DNA from: Selaginella tamariscina
Lineage: Eukaryota; Streptophyta; Lycopodiopsida; Selaginellales; Selaginellaceae
NCBI GenBank assembly: GCA_003024785.1
Contig: PUQB01000488.1
Span: 124,001-188,000, forward strand
Length of the DNA stretch: 64,000 nt
Direction of reading: 5' to 3'
The notes below the pieces were generated by a model. That model saw nothing but the letters and a program-made list of their open reading frames with translations, was not told the DNA's origin and searched no databases. Shown piece after piece: positions 1 to 9,388 of this stretch (the first letter of the stretch is position 1; the number at the start of each line of letters is the position of its first letter). A program made the position numbers and the translations under genes.

Positions 1-1680
1 TAAAGAGGTTGGGATACAACATTTGGGACGGTAGTGCTTTTGAGTAACTACACGAATAAGTAAGTTTTAGCAAGTATGAAAGATAAAGTACATCCTATTA
101 AAGATGGTAGAAGAATCTTTATGAAATAATAAATTGTCAACAAGTTATATAGAAATGTACAAGCTTCAGACTTATAAGATATTTATTACTTTAAGCTTAG
201 ATGACCAAATAAATAAATAAATAAAATGACATGTTTAGAATTGTACAGGAGTGCTCCATTCTTTTTGTAACATTAATAATATATTGTAAATTAGAAACGA
301 TGTAATTTGCATGATGAGTCCCATATACATGAAACTTTACTATTTCATAAAAGATTTTATGATCTTAATATGGAAAACAAAAAAGTATTGTAGAATGCAT
401 TTTACTAAAGATCATAAAATTTTGTTAGAACTATTTTCTAAATTTTTATATAATTACTCAAAAATAATATAGATCGACTAATCCCCAACTCTTTACGACA
501 TGTTGGATGTTGTTTTTAATGATTCTCAACATTTAGCTCCATGAGCTTCAACAACAATAGAACCAAGTTTTTATTTTCTTTAAGTAGTCTGTAATAAGTA
601 AGTTATCGCATTATTACTTATTATTCACTATACAAGCTAAAAGTTTATAAGATTTATAAGCTAGTAAACTCTAGTATTAAGTTATTTATTTTAATAATAT
701 TTGAAGTAATAAATTTACTTGTATCACACAAAAAACATGAATAAACATTCACAAATAAGTTATTATGACATAAGAATAGTCAATAACTAAAAATTAAAAA
801 TATTAGCTATAAAATTAAATAATTAAAAAACTTTAATATTATATTAGATATTCACATTAAAACTTAATAAACCATTTGGATTGACCTTCTCACTTTGTAT
901 TTTAATCTTTGATAGTTTTTTTTCTTTTATTATTTAATATTCTTCTCTATTTACTCTGCCTGTGTTCTTTTACTTTGCTTTTGTACCAAGTCACAATAAG
1001 ATTTACACAATTTATTTTAATAGTTAACTAATCACACTATAATATTAAAAATATTAATAAAGTTCTTAAATTAAAATATTTAATTTTTAAAAATTAAATA
1101 TTTTACAAAATTCAAGAAAGATAGCAACTATAACATATAACTTAAAAGACCATATTTTCTTACAAACAACTTTTTAAGAGATGATATTAAATAGTTTTCA
1201 AATGTCTAACAAAAAATTATTTAAAATATAAAATATATTATTCAAAAAAAATATCAATGATGTACACATGTAACATACTGGATGTCATTTTGATTTTTAA
1301 TATAGTTAAATATTAAAAGAATTATATGAATTATTTAATAATTAATAAAAAATAAATTATAAAATTAACTGTATATATTTTTTAGATTGATAAAAAATTT
1401 TATTATCATTTTCCTTATTTATCTATCATTTTAGCTTTGGGTCCAGTATATTTTGATTTTAGAAAATAATTTATGTTTAGCGAAACTAAATAATTTTTTA
1501 TATCTATAGTTTTACCTTCATTGAGATTAATAAAGTGCAAGCACAAAATCACAATATTTATTTTAAAAGTAATATTTAGATATTTATATGTTAATTAATT
1601 TATCAAGTTTCTTGAATCAATCAAAAGTTATGTTAATAGTTTAGTTTTTTAACATAAACCCCAATCTACTAATTAGTTTT
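1..1680. other. AT-rich intergenic DNA
   Basis: No open reading frame with protein-like composition, RNA gene or clear repeat is visible. The stretch is strongly AT-rich, with many A and T runs. Base composition changes abruptly near 1,680, where more GC-rich coding-like sequence begins. Confidence 0.7.
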
Positions 1681-1689
1681 AGTTACCCC

Positions 1690-2066
1690 AGTCATAACAT
1701 GTATACTGCTTAGCTTGTTGCATCTCTTCTCGACGACATTGATATTTACTACCGTTGTTCTTCTTCCACCCTTGTACCTTGGTACTACCAGGACTATCAA
1801 CCTTGCCTGTGACTTGGGATATCATGTCTCGAGTAAATAATGAGCTGAATGAGCTCTAATTTGGTCCATAAGGAAACATTTGTTGGGCATTCCAGCAAGA
1901 CCTGAAAATTCATGTGCCCCTGGATCATCAACGTCTGCCCCAGCTGCATTGTGGTGAAATATGTAAAATGTTTTATTTCTAACGGTTAGGATGTGCGTGG
2001 CTGGACGGATGGTCGAGATATTGGAGCCTTGTTCGTGGTAATTGGAACGGAGGATTAGCAAAAACC
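1690..2066 (-). pseudogene. 3' part of an unidentified gene split by transposon copy 1
   Basis: The minus strand reads as protein-like sequence directly from the left end of the transposon: YEARFLLILRSNYHEQG, then FHHNAAGADVDDPGAHEF, then GMPNKCFLMDQIRAHSAHYL. A further coding-like stretch (GWKKNNGSKYQCRREEMQQA) ends in a stop near 1,690, probably after a short intron. The upstream half of the same gene seems to lie on the other side of the transposon at 7,205-7,365, ending in YPVPVSPDKK. I do not recognise the family. The composition and the way both halves abut the element suggest one gene interrupted by the insertion. No target-site duplication was found. Confidence 0.45.
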
Positions 2067-2160
2067 GGGCTTCGTACAACGGGCTTTTCGCATATTCCCG
2101 AATATCCAGGAATATTCTGTCAAATAAACGGGAATATTCTAGAATATTCTGCCAAGTAGA
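2067..2160 (+). repeat. Left terminal/subterminal repeat of transposon copy 1
   Basis: Contains two GGGCTT words, then TTC at 2,095, GAA at 2,100, GAA at 2,110 and TTC at 2,115 on a 5-bp phase. A perfect GAATATTCTAGAATATTC (four alternating GAA/TTC units) lies at 2,132-2,149. GCCGAC words follow at 2,186 and 2,218. Confidence 0.75.
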
Positions 2161-2222
2161 TTATCTTTAACTTTCAATATAAAATGCCGACCAACAAGTG
2201 AAAAACGCTAATTATTTGCCGA

Positions 2223-5200
2223 CTAGACTTTACTATACCGACTAAACTTAAAAGTCGCAGGTTCGACATTGCGCTTGCAATCAACCAATAACCGATGCAC
2301 TTCTGCTGGAGTAAGGGTCCGCCTCTGTAAGAAGTAAGTAATCGTTGGGTCCAATCCAAGAACATGAGTGTACACAAAATACATGTGTTGGCAGGGGCTC
2401 CAGTTCTTGGCTTTCTGAAAAGTTGCACAAGTGCATGACGGAACATAGAAATTGTTACCTTAGCAGATTGCATGCCTGCAGAGACAATGAAGGCCTCAGT
2501 CTTCCCTCTTTGAACCACCTCCACGTTGTTGATCCGACCTTGAAGAATCTTTGCCTGGTTGTAATGTTTCTCATGTTCCTTGGACATTCTTGTTGGTGTT
2601 CGCACACTCCGTCCATGGTATGTTGGTACTCTATGTGCTCCCTCTCCTCTTGGTGGTGATGGTGTTCGATCCATTCGGCTACTACTGTCGTCTACCATTT
2701 CTTCAAATCCCTCCAACTTGAATCCTGCTTTCAGAAGAGCTTCAACCTCATTTGCATTCAAGTTTGTTCCTTTTTGAACTGGCCAAACCTCTGGAACTTC
2801 TGGAATACTCTCAGGAGGAATCCCTGCATATGGTCGTCTGAAGCAACAAGAATCGCGTGGGCAGAACCATAACATCTGATGAGTGAACTCAATGTTCCCA
2901 AATGCATTTGTATATTGCCGTCTACCGTGAAATCCTGGTGCCGGTACACGATGTGGATATCCTATGGGTCTGCCACACTTGCTGTTACCGTCCTGAGTGA
3001 GACCTAGACATTTCACCTGACTTGCCTCCCCAATGCGTCTGATGGCCCACTGAGTCATCAACGTCTCTCTTTCAGTGACATTGACATCTTGAAACTTGAG
3101 TTTTTTCCTGCGTGCATTTGGGATGACTTGTTCTGCATATTGTGTGTCATGTCTATGTGTACGAAGTGCATCAATCCCATGGTCCCCAGTTGACGGTTGA
3201 CGAACGGTTCGAACACGAACATTTGTTGTAGAGGCAAACTCTGGACTTGCAAGATGCTCTTCATCACTAACAAGATTTGCAAAAGTTGTTGGAGACACTG
3301 ATTTTCCCGCTGAAAGTTTCTGCTGTGCACGTTTCAGAAGAGTTTCCATGGAAGGACCTGTGCCTGAATATCTCCCTTCAAATGATGCCTTGACCTTTGC
3401 ACTTTGGAAAACAGCATCTGTTAAATCTAACATTGTTGCCTCCAACAAAGGAACACGCTTCGTCAGCCTTGCTCTTCGTGCTCTTGCATGAACAACTTCG
3501 GAGTTGTTAGTGGTAGGCACATTCGCAACACCATCTTCTGTCAAGTCAATTATCTCTGTCATGGAAATATGATCTTCATGTCTTGCCCACCATGACAGCC
3601 ATGTTTGCAAAGCGCTAACGTTACTGGACCTGCCTTCCCAAAATGACTCCAACATTACTCGTCGTTCCAACTTATCTTGGTTGGTTAGTGCTGCAGGCCA
3701 TGAGCGTGCAAGGTTCATGTGCTCCTCCCTGTGTTCCTCAAGTATCCACTTCTTTGTAACTTGACGCACTGACTGCATGTAATGGAACAAACAACTCCTT
3801 TCTCTTCCTCTCATCTTTGACCCATTGTTGAAAACTTGACGCAATGCTAACCAAATTGCACCTGACTCATCTGACATGAACCCCGCAAAGTTCACATTAT
3901 GAAGTCCTTGCTTGCTGCACACTTGAAGCATAGTGTTCAAAAATTTGATCACCGCCACACTATCCTCCCTGATCATGTCACCATAAGCAAGTGTCACCAT
4001 CGACCTTAAACTACACAAACATAAGTGCATTATATTAGTAAGTATTTTAAAACATAGATATGTTAATACTTACAATGGATCATAGAGATGTATTCCCAGT
4101 GTACACCAATCATCAATACGATATGTGTGGTCTAGCACCACCCACTGCTGTTCGAGATCACCTCCAGATTGACACCTTCTAATGTAGTCTATTCCGGATC
4201 CTGGGCCGGCAACCGTCATTTTGAAGATTAAAGGCTGCTCTTCAGCTCCGTTGAGGTCCATTCCGGGTATGTGGATAACATGTATGAATGGGATTGATAG
4301 CTTCTTCTTTAACTGCAGAAGTCCTTCGTAACCTTCTTTGAAACGAGTGTCTCTTGTTCTAGCCTGAGATATCCATTCTCTTGTTCTACAGTGGAAAGGT
4401 TAAGCATCTCCAAAAGGAAATAATAATTTTTTTGCTTACCGGCGGTGATTTGTGAGTGGTAGTAGATCTGACAGAACCTTGTCGTATGATACATCTCCAG
4501 AATCTGTTACCAGTTTTTCCAAAATTATATTGCGTGCTGCTTGAAACTCTATGACACGTTGATTAGTTCTTGGGGTTGCAGCGACTGCTTTGTTGATTGT
4601 CTCCTTAGCTCTGTCTTTAGAGACCATGGATTCGGGTGGTCTACGTGGGTGTTGATGTTCTCCAAGATGGATGAAAAGCCTCGTGCATGTGATATCATCT
4701 GGAATTATGTAATATGCAACAACGGAGCATGTCTGCACTAGAAGGGGCTCATTGTTGCAATGCACACACTTCATTCCAAGCACTCTACCATCTGAAGATA
4801 ACTGGACTTTATCAATGGTGCCCTTAAATTGGCAGTCATTTGCTTTCTTACTGAAGCTGATGAACGGACATGTTTCCTTTACGCATTTCATGTGGCCAAT
4901 ACATGAACTGCGACTAACACGAGCTGGAACATTCCAATGTGTTGTGCAGCGTTGAGTCCAGTAATCACACCCATCCTTCCTATTCATCCCTTTGTACTTG
5001 TCCTTCATTGTTTCGTGTGCTGGCAACTCGTAAATCACATTTCCGTTGCAATCTTCTGGGACCTCAGCAACTTGCTGAATCGATGACGAGACCACCAGTT
5101 GCTTCCCAATCCTACATCTCTGACTATTGCGAAGTATTGTTACCATAGAATTGTCCCGATCTGTTGTCTCCAACCGGAATAGTGGTCCTTTGGAAGGAAG

Positions 5201-5419
5201 AAGTGTGTAATACACAAAACTGCTAGCTCTTGCCCCTTCTGGTTCTACCTCAACATTCGCAGCATCTCCACCAACAACAGACATCAAATGCAGCACTTTA
5301 AAAGATTGCCAAGGTGGAATGTCAAATGCAGACCTGAGATCTGTTTCAAAGACAAATGCAATACCATCTTCATCTGCAGGGAAGTCCTTGTCAACACCAT
5401 TGTAGCTGATTCTTGCCAT
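2223..5419 (-). CDS. MULE-type transposase, copy 1 (one frameshift)
   Basis: Three exons: 5,419-4,440, 4,385-4,074 and 4,010-2,223, with GT-AG introns of 54 and 63 bp at the same places as in copy 2. The start MARISYNGVDKDF is chosen because copy 2 begins MARVTYEGIDKDF. About 1,060 residues. N-terminal third: a zinc-finger region with paired Cys (CVKETCPF, CVHC) and a final HLGEHQHP, resembling WRKY-GCM1 fingers. Middle: the DDE core, with first Asp in VVLDHTYRIDDW, second in AGFMSDESGAIW, and the CLFHYMQS motif typical of MULEs. C-terminus: a SWIM finger (CTC...CQH) near 2,376-2,446, which can only be read after a one-base shift at about 2,443 (ATGTTCCG, probably one T short). It should bind the element ends and catalyse cut-and-paste transposition in the nucleus. 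The third catalytic acidic residue was not placed with certainty. Confidence 0.82.
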
Positions 5420-5459
5420 GTAGCAAAAATGGAACAAACAAAAGTTAAAATTCAAAGAC

Positions 5460-5897
5460 AATGAACATATTACACACGATGGTTAATGTGTTTGTTAGTC
5501 GTGAGGCAATCATTTCATTGACAAATATTAAAAATAATATTAATTGCGTGCGTCTGGGTAGAAGAGTGAAATTAATTTACTGCGTCTGGGTAGGTTTTTT
5601 GTAAATTAAAAAGTTTTACTATGTACAAGTGGCGATCATGCATGCAATATGTTTACAGAAATTAGGTTGGTTTTTAATTGATTTAGGGCGGCTAGGGTTT
5701 TGCAATTAGGGCCTAGGGCAGCTAGGGCGGCTAGGTTTTCGTGGAGCAGGGGCTCATTTGGGGGCATAGCGTGGAGCAAGTGTGGCTCCAGGGATTAATC
5801 ACAATAGGCTTCCATTGAGGGGGTGAGTATTTTCTGATTTCTTCATGATCTGCTCATGATCTTTTCATGATCTGTTCATCTTTTTTTCTCTTCACAG
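5460..5897. promoter_or_regulatory. Central divergent region between transposase and partner gene, copy 1
   Basis: Holds GCGTCTGGGTAG twice (near 5,549 and 5,582), then GGCGGCTAGGGTTTTG-type words (5,685-5,740) shared in kind with copy 2. TTCATGATCTG is tandemly repeated at about 5,840-5,880. A bidirectional promoter role is inferred from the divergent genes. Confidence 0.45.
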
Positions 5898-6260
5898 TTG
5901 CAAGAAATCCGAGTCGGCCTGCCGACTCGGACTGACTTCGTTGTCCGTCCCAGTCGGCAGGCCGACTGGGGTGGACTGTTCCAGATCCAGTCAACATTTT
6001 GACCGGGGTTGACTGTTCCAGCCCCAGTCAGCATTTTGACTAGGGTTGACTGTTCTAGTCCCACCTAGCATTTTGACTGGGCCTGCTTCGTTCCCAGTCC
6101 CAGACTGGGCCTCCCTTTGTTGCCAGTCCCAGTCGGCATGCCGACTGGGCCTCCCTTTGTTGCCAGCCCAGTCGGCATGCCGACTGGGACTCCCTTTGAT
6201 GCCAGTCCAGTCGACTTACAGCAACTGCTCTCTCAGTCGGCACGCCGACTGTGAGGGCTA
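5898..6260 (+). repeat. Palindrome-bearing leader exon of the partner gene (GCCGAC array), copy 1
   Basis: Five near-perfect palindromes built on CAGTCGGCATGCCGACTG lie at 5,909-5,930, 5,949-5,970, 6,128-6,149, 6,167-6,188 and 6,234-6,251. Between the second and third, a roughly 42-bp unit (TTGACTGTTCCAG...CATTTTGACT) is repeated about three times. The block is bounded by a plausible acceptor (TTCACAG at 5,897) and donor (GTATGT at 6,261), so it is probably a 5'-untranslated exon that folds into hairpins in RNA. GCCGAC is the core of the plant DRE/CRT element. Confidence 0.7.
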
Positions 6261-6336
6261 GTATGTTTTTTTAATTTTTATTAAACATCTTTGAACATTT
6301 ATTACAGTTTTTTGTTAAACCTTATTGCTTTTGTAG

Positions 6337-7003
6337 ATGCGTCTTCACAACGTTTACAAGAAAAGAAGATGAAGGAGCCTACTGAGAGAGAAGCAGAAGC
6401 TAGAGCTGCAATTCAGAGAGGGCGTCGGGGTCGTGGGAGAGGAAGTAGGAAGCTGGCTGTGGTTCAGGAACAAGGACCTTCAAGTGATGCTCCAGTTGAA
6501 CAGGCAAGCCAGCAGGACTGGTCAGGAGAGCAAGAGGATGTAGTTCAACCCCAACAAGAACAATCAGACTTTGTTGAAGAAGTTGAGGATGATGTCTTAC
6601 CACAGGAGACACAGGAGCAGACAGAAGGCACACAAGCCTCATGCGCAGTGACTTTGTCGAGTGACGAAGAGGATGAACCCAAGAACAAGAAGAGACGACG
6701 CAAAGCTGCTGGAGATTCAGAGGCTGCTAAGAAGAAGAAGAAGGGTAAAGCAGAAGTGCCAGATAATGAGGAAGTTTACAACATTGCAGCCAGCATGCAT
6801 TCGGAGAGTGCAGTGCGTCTTCTCGCGAAGATCACAATCCGAGAATATGGAGAGGCACCGGATGTCCCTATTTGCCGAATTCTGGGAAATGAGCAGGTGC
6901 GGAGAGTCAATCCAGCCAGAGGAAATCCCAACCCAAGCAATAGCGACGTCAAGTAGGACTGGTGGTTCACGAATTGCAGCATTGCTCAATCGTAAGAAGA
7001 AGT
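6337..7003 (+). CDS. Partner protein of the transposon, copy 1, internally deleted
   Basis: Transcribed away from the transposase. The acceptor TTTTGTAG at 6,336 is followed by ATG and then, after a probable one-base loss, SSQRLQEKKMKEP. The product is highly charged: an RGRRGRGRGSRK patch, a Gln/Glu-rich acidic middle, a Lys-rich NLS-like run (KKRRRKAAGDSEAAKKKKK), then a conserved block ASMHSESAVRLLAKITI...DVPICRILGNEQVRRVNP that aligns with copy 2. After VRRVNP the two copies diverge. Copy 1 stops at 6,956, or in a neighbouring frame continues to TGGSRIAALLNRKKK with a stop near 7,003. The ParB-like segment present in copy 2 is missing, so this copy looks like a deletion derivative. Confidence 0.6.
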
Positions 7004-7094
7004 GACAAGTGTTGAATTGTACTCTTTGGTGTTGAAATAAAACTTTAATAATACAGTATAAACATGGCTATGATTTAAAATTTTTTTTGTTGTT

Positions 7095-7204
7095 AATTGC
7101 CGACTTAGCCAAAATCCTAAATTCTAAGAATATTTAGGAATATTGTAAAATATTCTGGTAGATTCTTTAGAATATTCCGGCTCCAACCGGAAGCCCGGAA
7201 GCCC
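7095..7204 (-). repeat. Right terminal/subterminal repeat of transposon copy 1
   Basis: Read inward from 7,204 on the minus strand it gives GGGCTT twice, then GAATATTC at 7,170-7,177, more degenerate GAA/TTC units to 7,122, and GCCGAC at 7,099. Word order mirrors the left end, although base-by-base identity is modest. Confidence 0.7.
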
Positions 7205-7389
7205 TCTTTTTGTCGGGACTCACTGGAACGGGGTAAGGAGTAAAAGGGCCCATGGCTTGATAATCCGAATTGCAGGAGCAGTCTAGACCATGAAGGAAGG
7301 CTACAATTTTCTGGACAGGGCTTTGAACGGGAGCTTTTGGGTGTGTGGGAGGAGGCTACGGATGACTTCCGAGCAGTAATTAAATCCAT
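7205..7389 (-). pseudogene. 5' part of the unidentified gene split by transposon copy 1
   Basis: On the minus strand the frame reads PVQKIVAFLHGLDCSC, then GPFTPYPVPVSPDKK, and stops exactly where the transposon end begins. This is protein-like over about 55 residues. It would join the fragment at 1,690-2,066, where YEARFLLILRSNYHEQG starts at the other element end. The family is not recognised. An overlapping frame in the same region looks like a shadow, because it lacks continuity across the insertion. Confidence 0.4.
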
Positions 7390-7399
7390 AGTCGAAAAA

Positions 7400-7940
7400 T
7401 GCTATAATTTAATTATTAATTTATTAATTATTAATCTAATTTAATTATTAATCCGTAGTATTTTTTGACTACGGCATATATCACTGCTTCGGACACAGCA
7501 AGTGGAAGATAAGTCTTTTAAAGTTGAATTTGGAGAGACCATAATGGCATATGGAAGAACAACGTCGGGATGATCTTAGGGAGGAAGTGTGGTAACAGAA
7601 TCAGATACAAATTGCTGGTTCTTTGCAACACAATTGAGAGTAGTACAGGTACGGAAAGAAGGACAGAATATGTAAGTACCGTGCAATAGTTTGTTTTCAA
7701 CCCAAGCCTGTAGTGAGCCGATGAAGTTCTCGTCGATAAATGCTGCTTTCAGTCTTTGTCTTTGAGACGAGTGGTCCAGGACATTTCTTAAACGGATTCC
7801 TTCAAAACTAGACGACAACGATGTCTAATAAAAATGTTAGGATGGCCGAGCGCCAGGCTCAAAATCCCACTTCTAACAAGGTGTTATTCATTTGTTAAAG
7901 AGAACATATTTTTTATAACGATAGCTATACGAAGCCCTAA
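7400..7940. other. Spacer with a weak minus-strand coding-like stretch
   Basis: At 7,576-7,818 the minus strand carries about 80 codons (RLKAAFIDENFIGSLQAW...) of plausible composition but no recognised family. Part of it (7,717-7,741) is almost identical to 8,837-8,862 inside the RCC1 gene, so at least that part has been copied locally. Confidence 0.3.
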
Positions 7941-7941
7941 T

Positions 7942-9388
7942 ATGGAGGAAACGGATGAGCTGCGGCAGCTGGCTTCTGGAGAGTCACACGCTGGCGCTGA
8001 CAGGTATTCCAATCTCTCAAACATATGCATTTTGAGCTCGGGATCAAACGCAATCAAATTCCTGAGATCGCTTTGTATTTTTAGCAACTGGAGCGATGGC
8101 GCCGTGCACTGGCAAAGAGGCAGAGGAGCTGAAGCCGACTCTGGTACCAGGTCTTGAATCCCATGTTATGGTTTCTGTTGCTGCTGGAGCTTACCACAGC
8201 TTAGCGCTATCTCACATTCTGATTTTGCTGTTCCTTGGCGTGAAAGATGGAGGAGATGTGTGGTCTTGGGGCTTGTATCCTTCCATTATGGTTTAAATTC
8301 TGCAGCTGATGCTTGTCTCATGGATTTTCATTTCCCTGGCCTTCAAAGGTAAGTTGGATTCTGTGTTGTTCTGTTTCCAGACGCTTTCAATATTGCTGCA
8401 GATTGCAAGATATCTTGTGCAATCGGATTTCTATGGACCTGGGGTCAGTGTCCACCCCAAGAAATTCCCATCACAATTCCGAAACAGGTCACTGCTCTCA
8501 TCGGCAAACGCGTGCTCAAAGTGCATGTGGTAACGAACACGTTCTAGCTCTCACAAGCAGTTCTGTTTCCTGCGGGGCATTCCACAGTGTTTTGCTAATG
8601 GAGCAGGATGAGAGACGCTCGTGTTGGACGGTTGGTCTTGGTCAGAATGGTCAGCTTGGACATGGAACGACCGCCAGCTTATCTGTTCCAAAGCAAGTAA
8701 ATCTTCCTACAGGAGAAAGCACTCTGGCAGTGGAATGTGGCCTCTTCCATACATGCTGCGTTACTGAAGAAGGGAATGTTTGGGTTTGGAAAATGGAAGG
8801 AGGACTTGTCTTGTGCCCCGCTTCCGTTATCACGCAGATAAAGTTCTCGTCGATAAATGCTGCCAAGTTGAAAGGAATTGTGGGGAAGAGGCCAGCATGG
8901 AGTTTTAGGCAATGGACAGGCTGATAGCATAACCCCGTCTTGGCCACCTGCACAATGAAAAGGAGATTCAGAAGCTGAAGATGACGAGCTATCTACAAGC
9001 GGCTGTTGTGAGGTTATCAAGAAGTCATTGAGCGAAGCAGTCAGGAAAACCAGGAACTAAGAGGGCAGATTTCAGCACTGAAGCAGCGAATTGAAGTCCT
9101 TGAGTCTGGAGGAGACGACACAAGAATGGGAGAAGGAGATTGACAAAGCTGTGGCTTTTACGATCTGGCAAAGCTTGAGTCTTTGTACAGGCGGCTGCGA
9201 GGACACGTCAAGGATACCATCTTGCGGAAGAAAGTCGAAAACTGGTGCATGTTGTTCAAGAGCAGGGAGCAATCCGGGTTGGAGCAGCCAGAGGCAGCTG
9301 GTGCTTCCAAATCTGAAGAGATGCCTTCCGGTCGTATTCCTTAGATGAGCTGAAGGAGCTGTGGAGGCGTTTGTCGCAAATGTGGTAG
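7942..9388 (+). pseudogene. RCC1-repeat (seven-bladed propeller) protein with C-terminal coiled coil, frameshifted
   Basis: Blade signatures appear in order: VSVAAGAYHSLALS and GGDVWSWG (8,160-8,275), FLWTWGQCPPQEIP and CGNEHVLALT (8,430-8,555), SCGAFHSVLL, WTVGLGQNGQLGHGTTAS, VECGLFHTCCVTEEGNVWVW (8,560-8,800). After a non-repeat stretch, a Glu/Lys-rich coiled coil follows (ELRGQISALKQRIEVLES; LAKLESLYRRLRGHVK), ending SLDELKELWRRLSQ with a stop at 9,386. Family members bind chromatin, GTPases or membranes; the role of this one is unknown. At least four reading-frame changes occur (near 8,525, 9,045, 9,110 and 9,160). Some would be repaired by one base in a run, as for VAF|YDLAKL, where a T appears to be missing. 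The segment 8,810-8,900 does not fit the family and may be an insertion. It may be a pseudogene or a poorly sequenced gene. Confidence 0.7.

Larger units (their letters stand above)
2067..7204. mobile_element. MULE-like DNA transposon, copy 1, two divergent genes
   Basis: The left end (GGGCTT at 2,067 and again at 2,081) matches the inverted right end (AAGCCC at 7,191 and 7,199). Both ends then run into arrays of GAATATTC and, further in, GCCGAC words. Inside are a minus-strand transposase (2,223-5,419) and a plus-strand partner gene (about 6,337-7,003) transcribed away from a shared central region. The whole arrangement recurs at 57,929-64,000 with diverged sequence, which proves it is one family. 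Compared with copy 2, the partner gene here has lost its middle, including the ParB-like motif. The exact terminus is uncertain because GGGCTT occurs twice at each end and no 9-bp target duplication could be confirmed. Confidence 0.8.

Noticed and set aside
5909..6251. CRISPR-like array of repeats and spacers
   Set aside because: Units are palindromes at irregular spacing in a plant transposon leader, with no cas genes; the genome is eukaryotic.
5876..6261. Short open frames on both strands reading Arg-Leu-Gly/Ser-Ala-Cys repeats
   Set aside because: They are translations of the palindromic GCCGAC array; the same peptide words appear on both strands, as expected of palindromes.
2067..7204. 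A 9-bp target-site duplication around copy 1
   Set aside because: Candidate flanks on either side of both possible GGGCTT termini do not match, so none is claimed.
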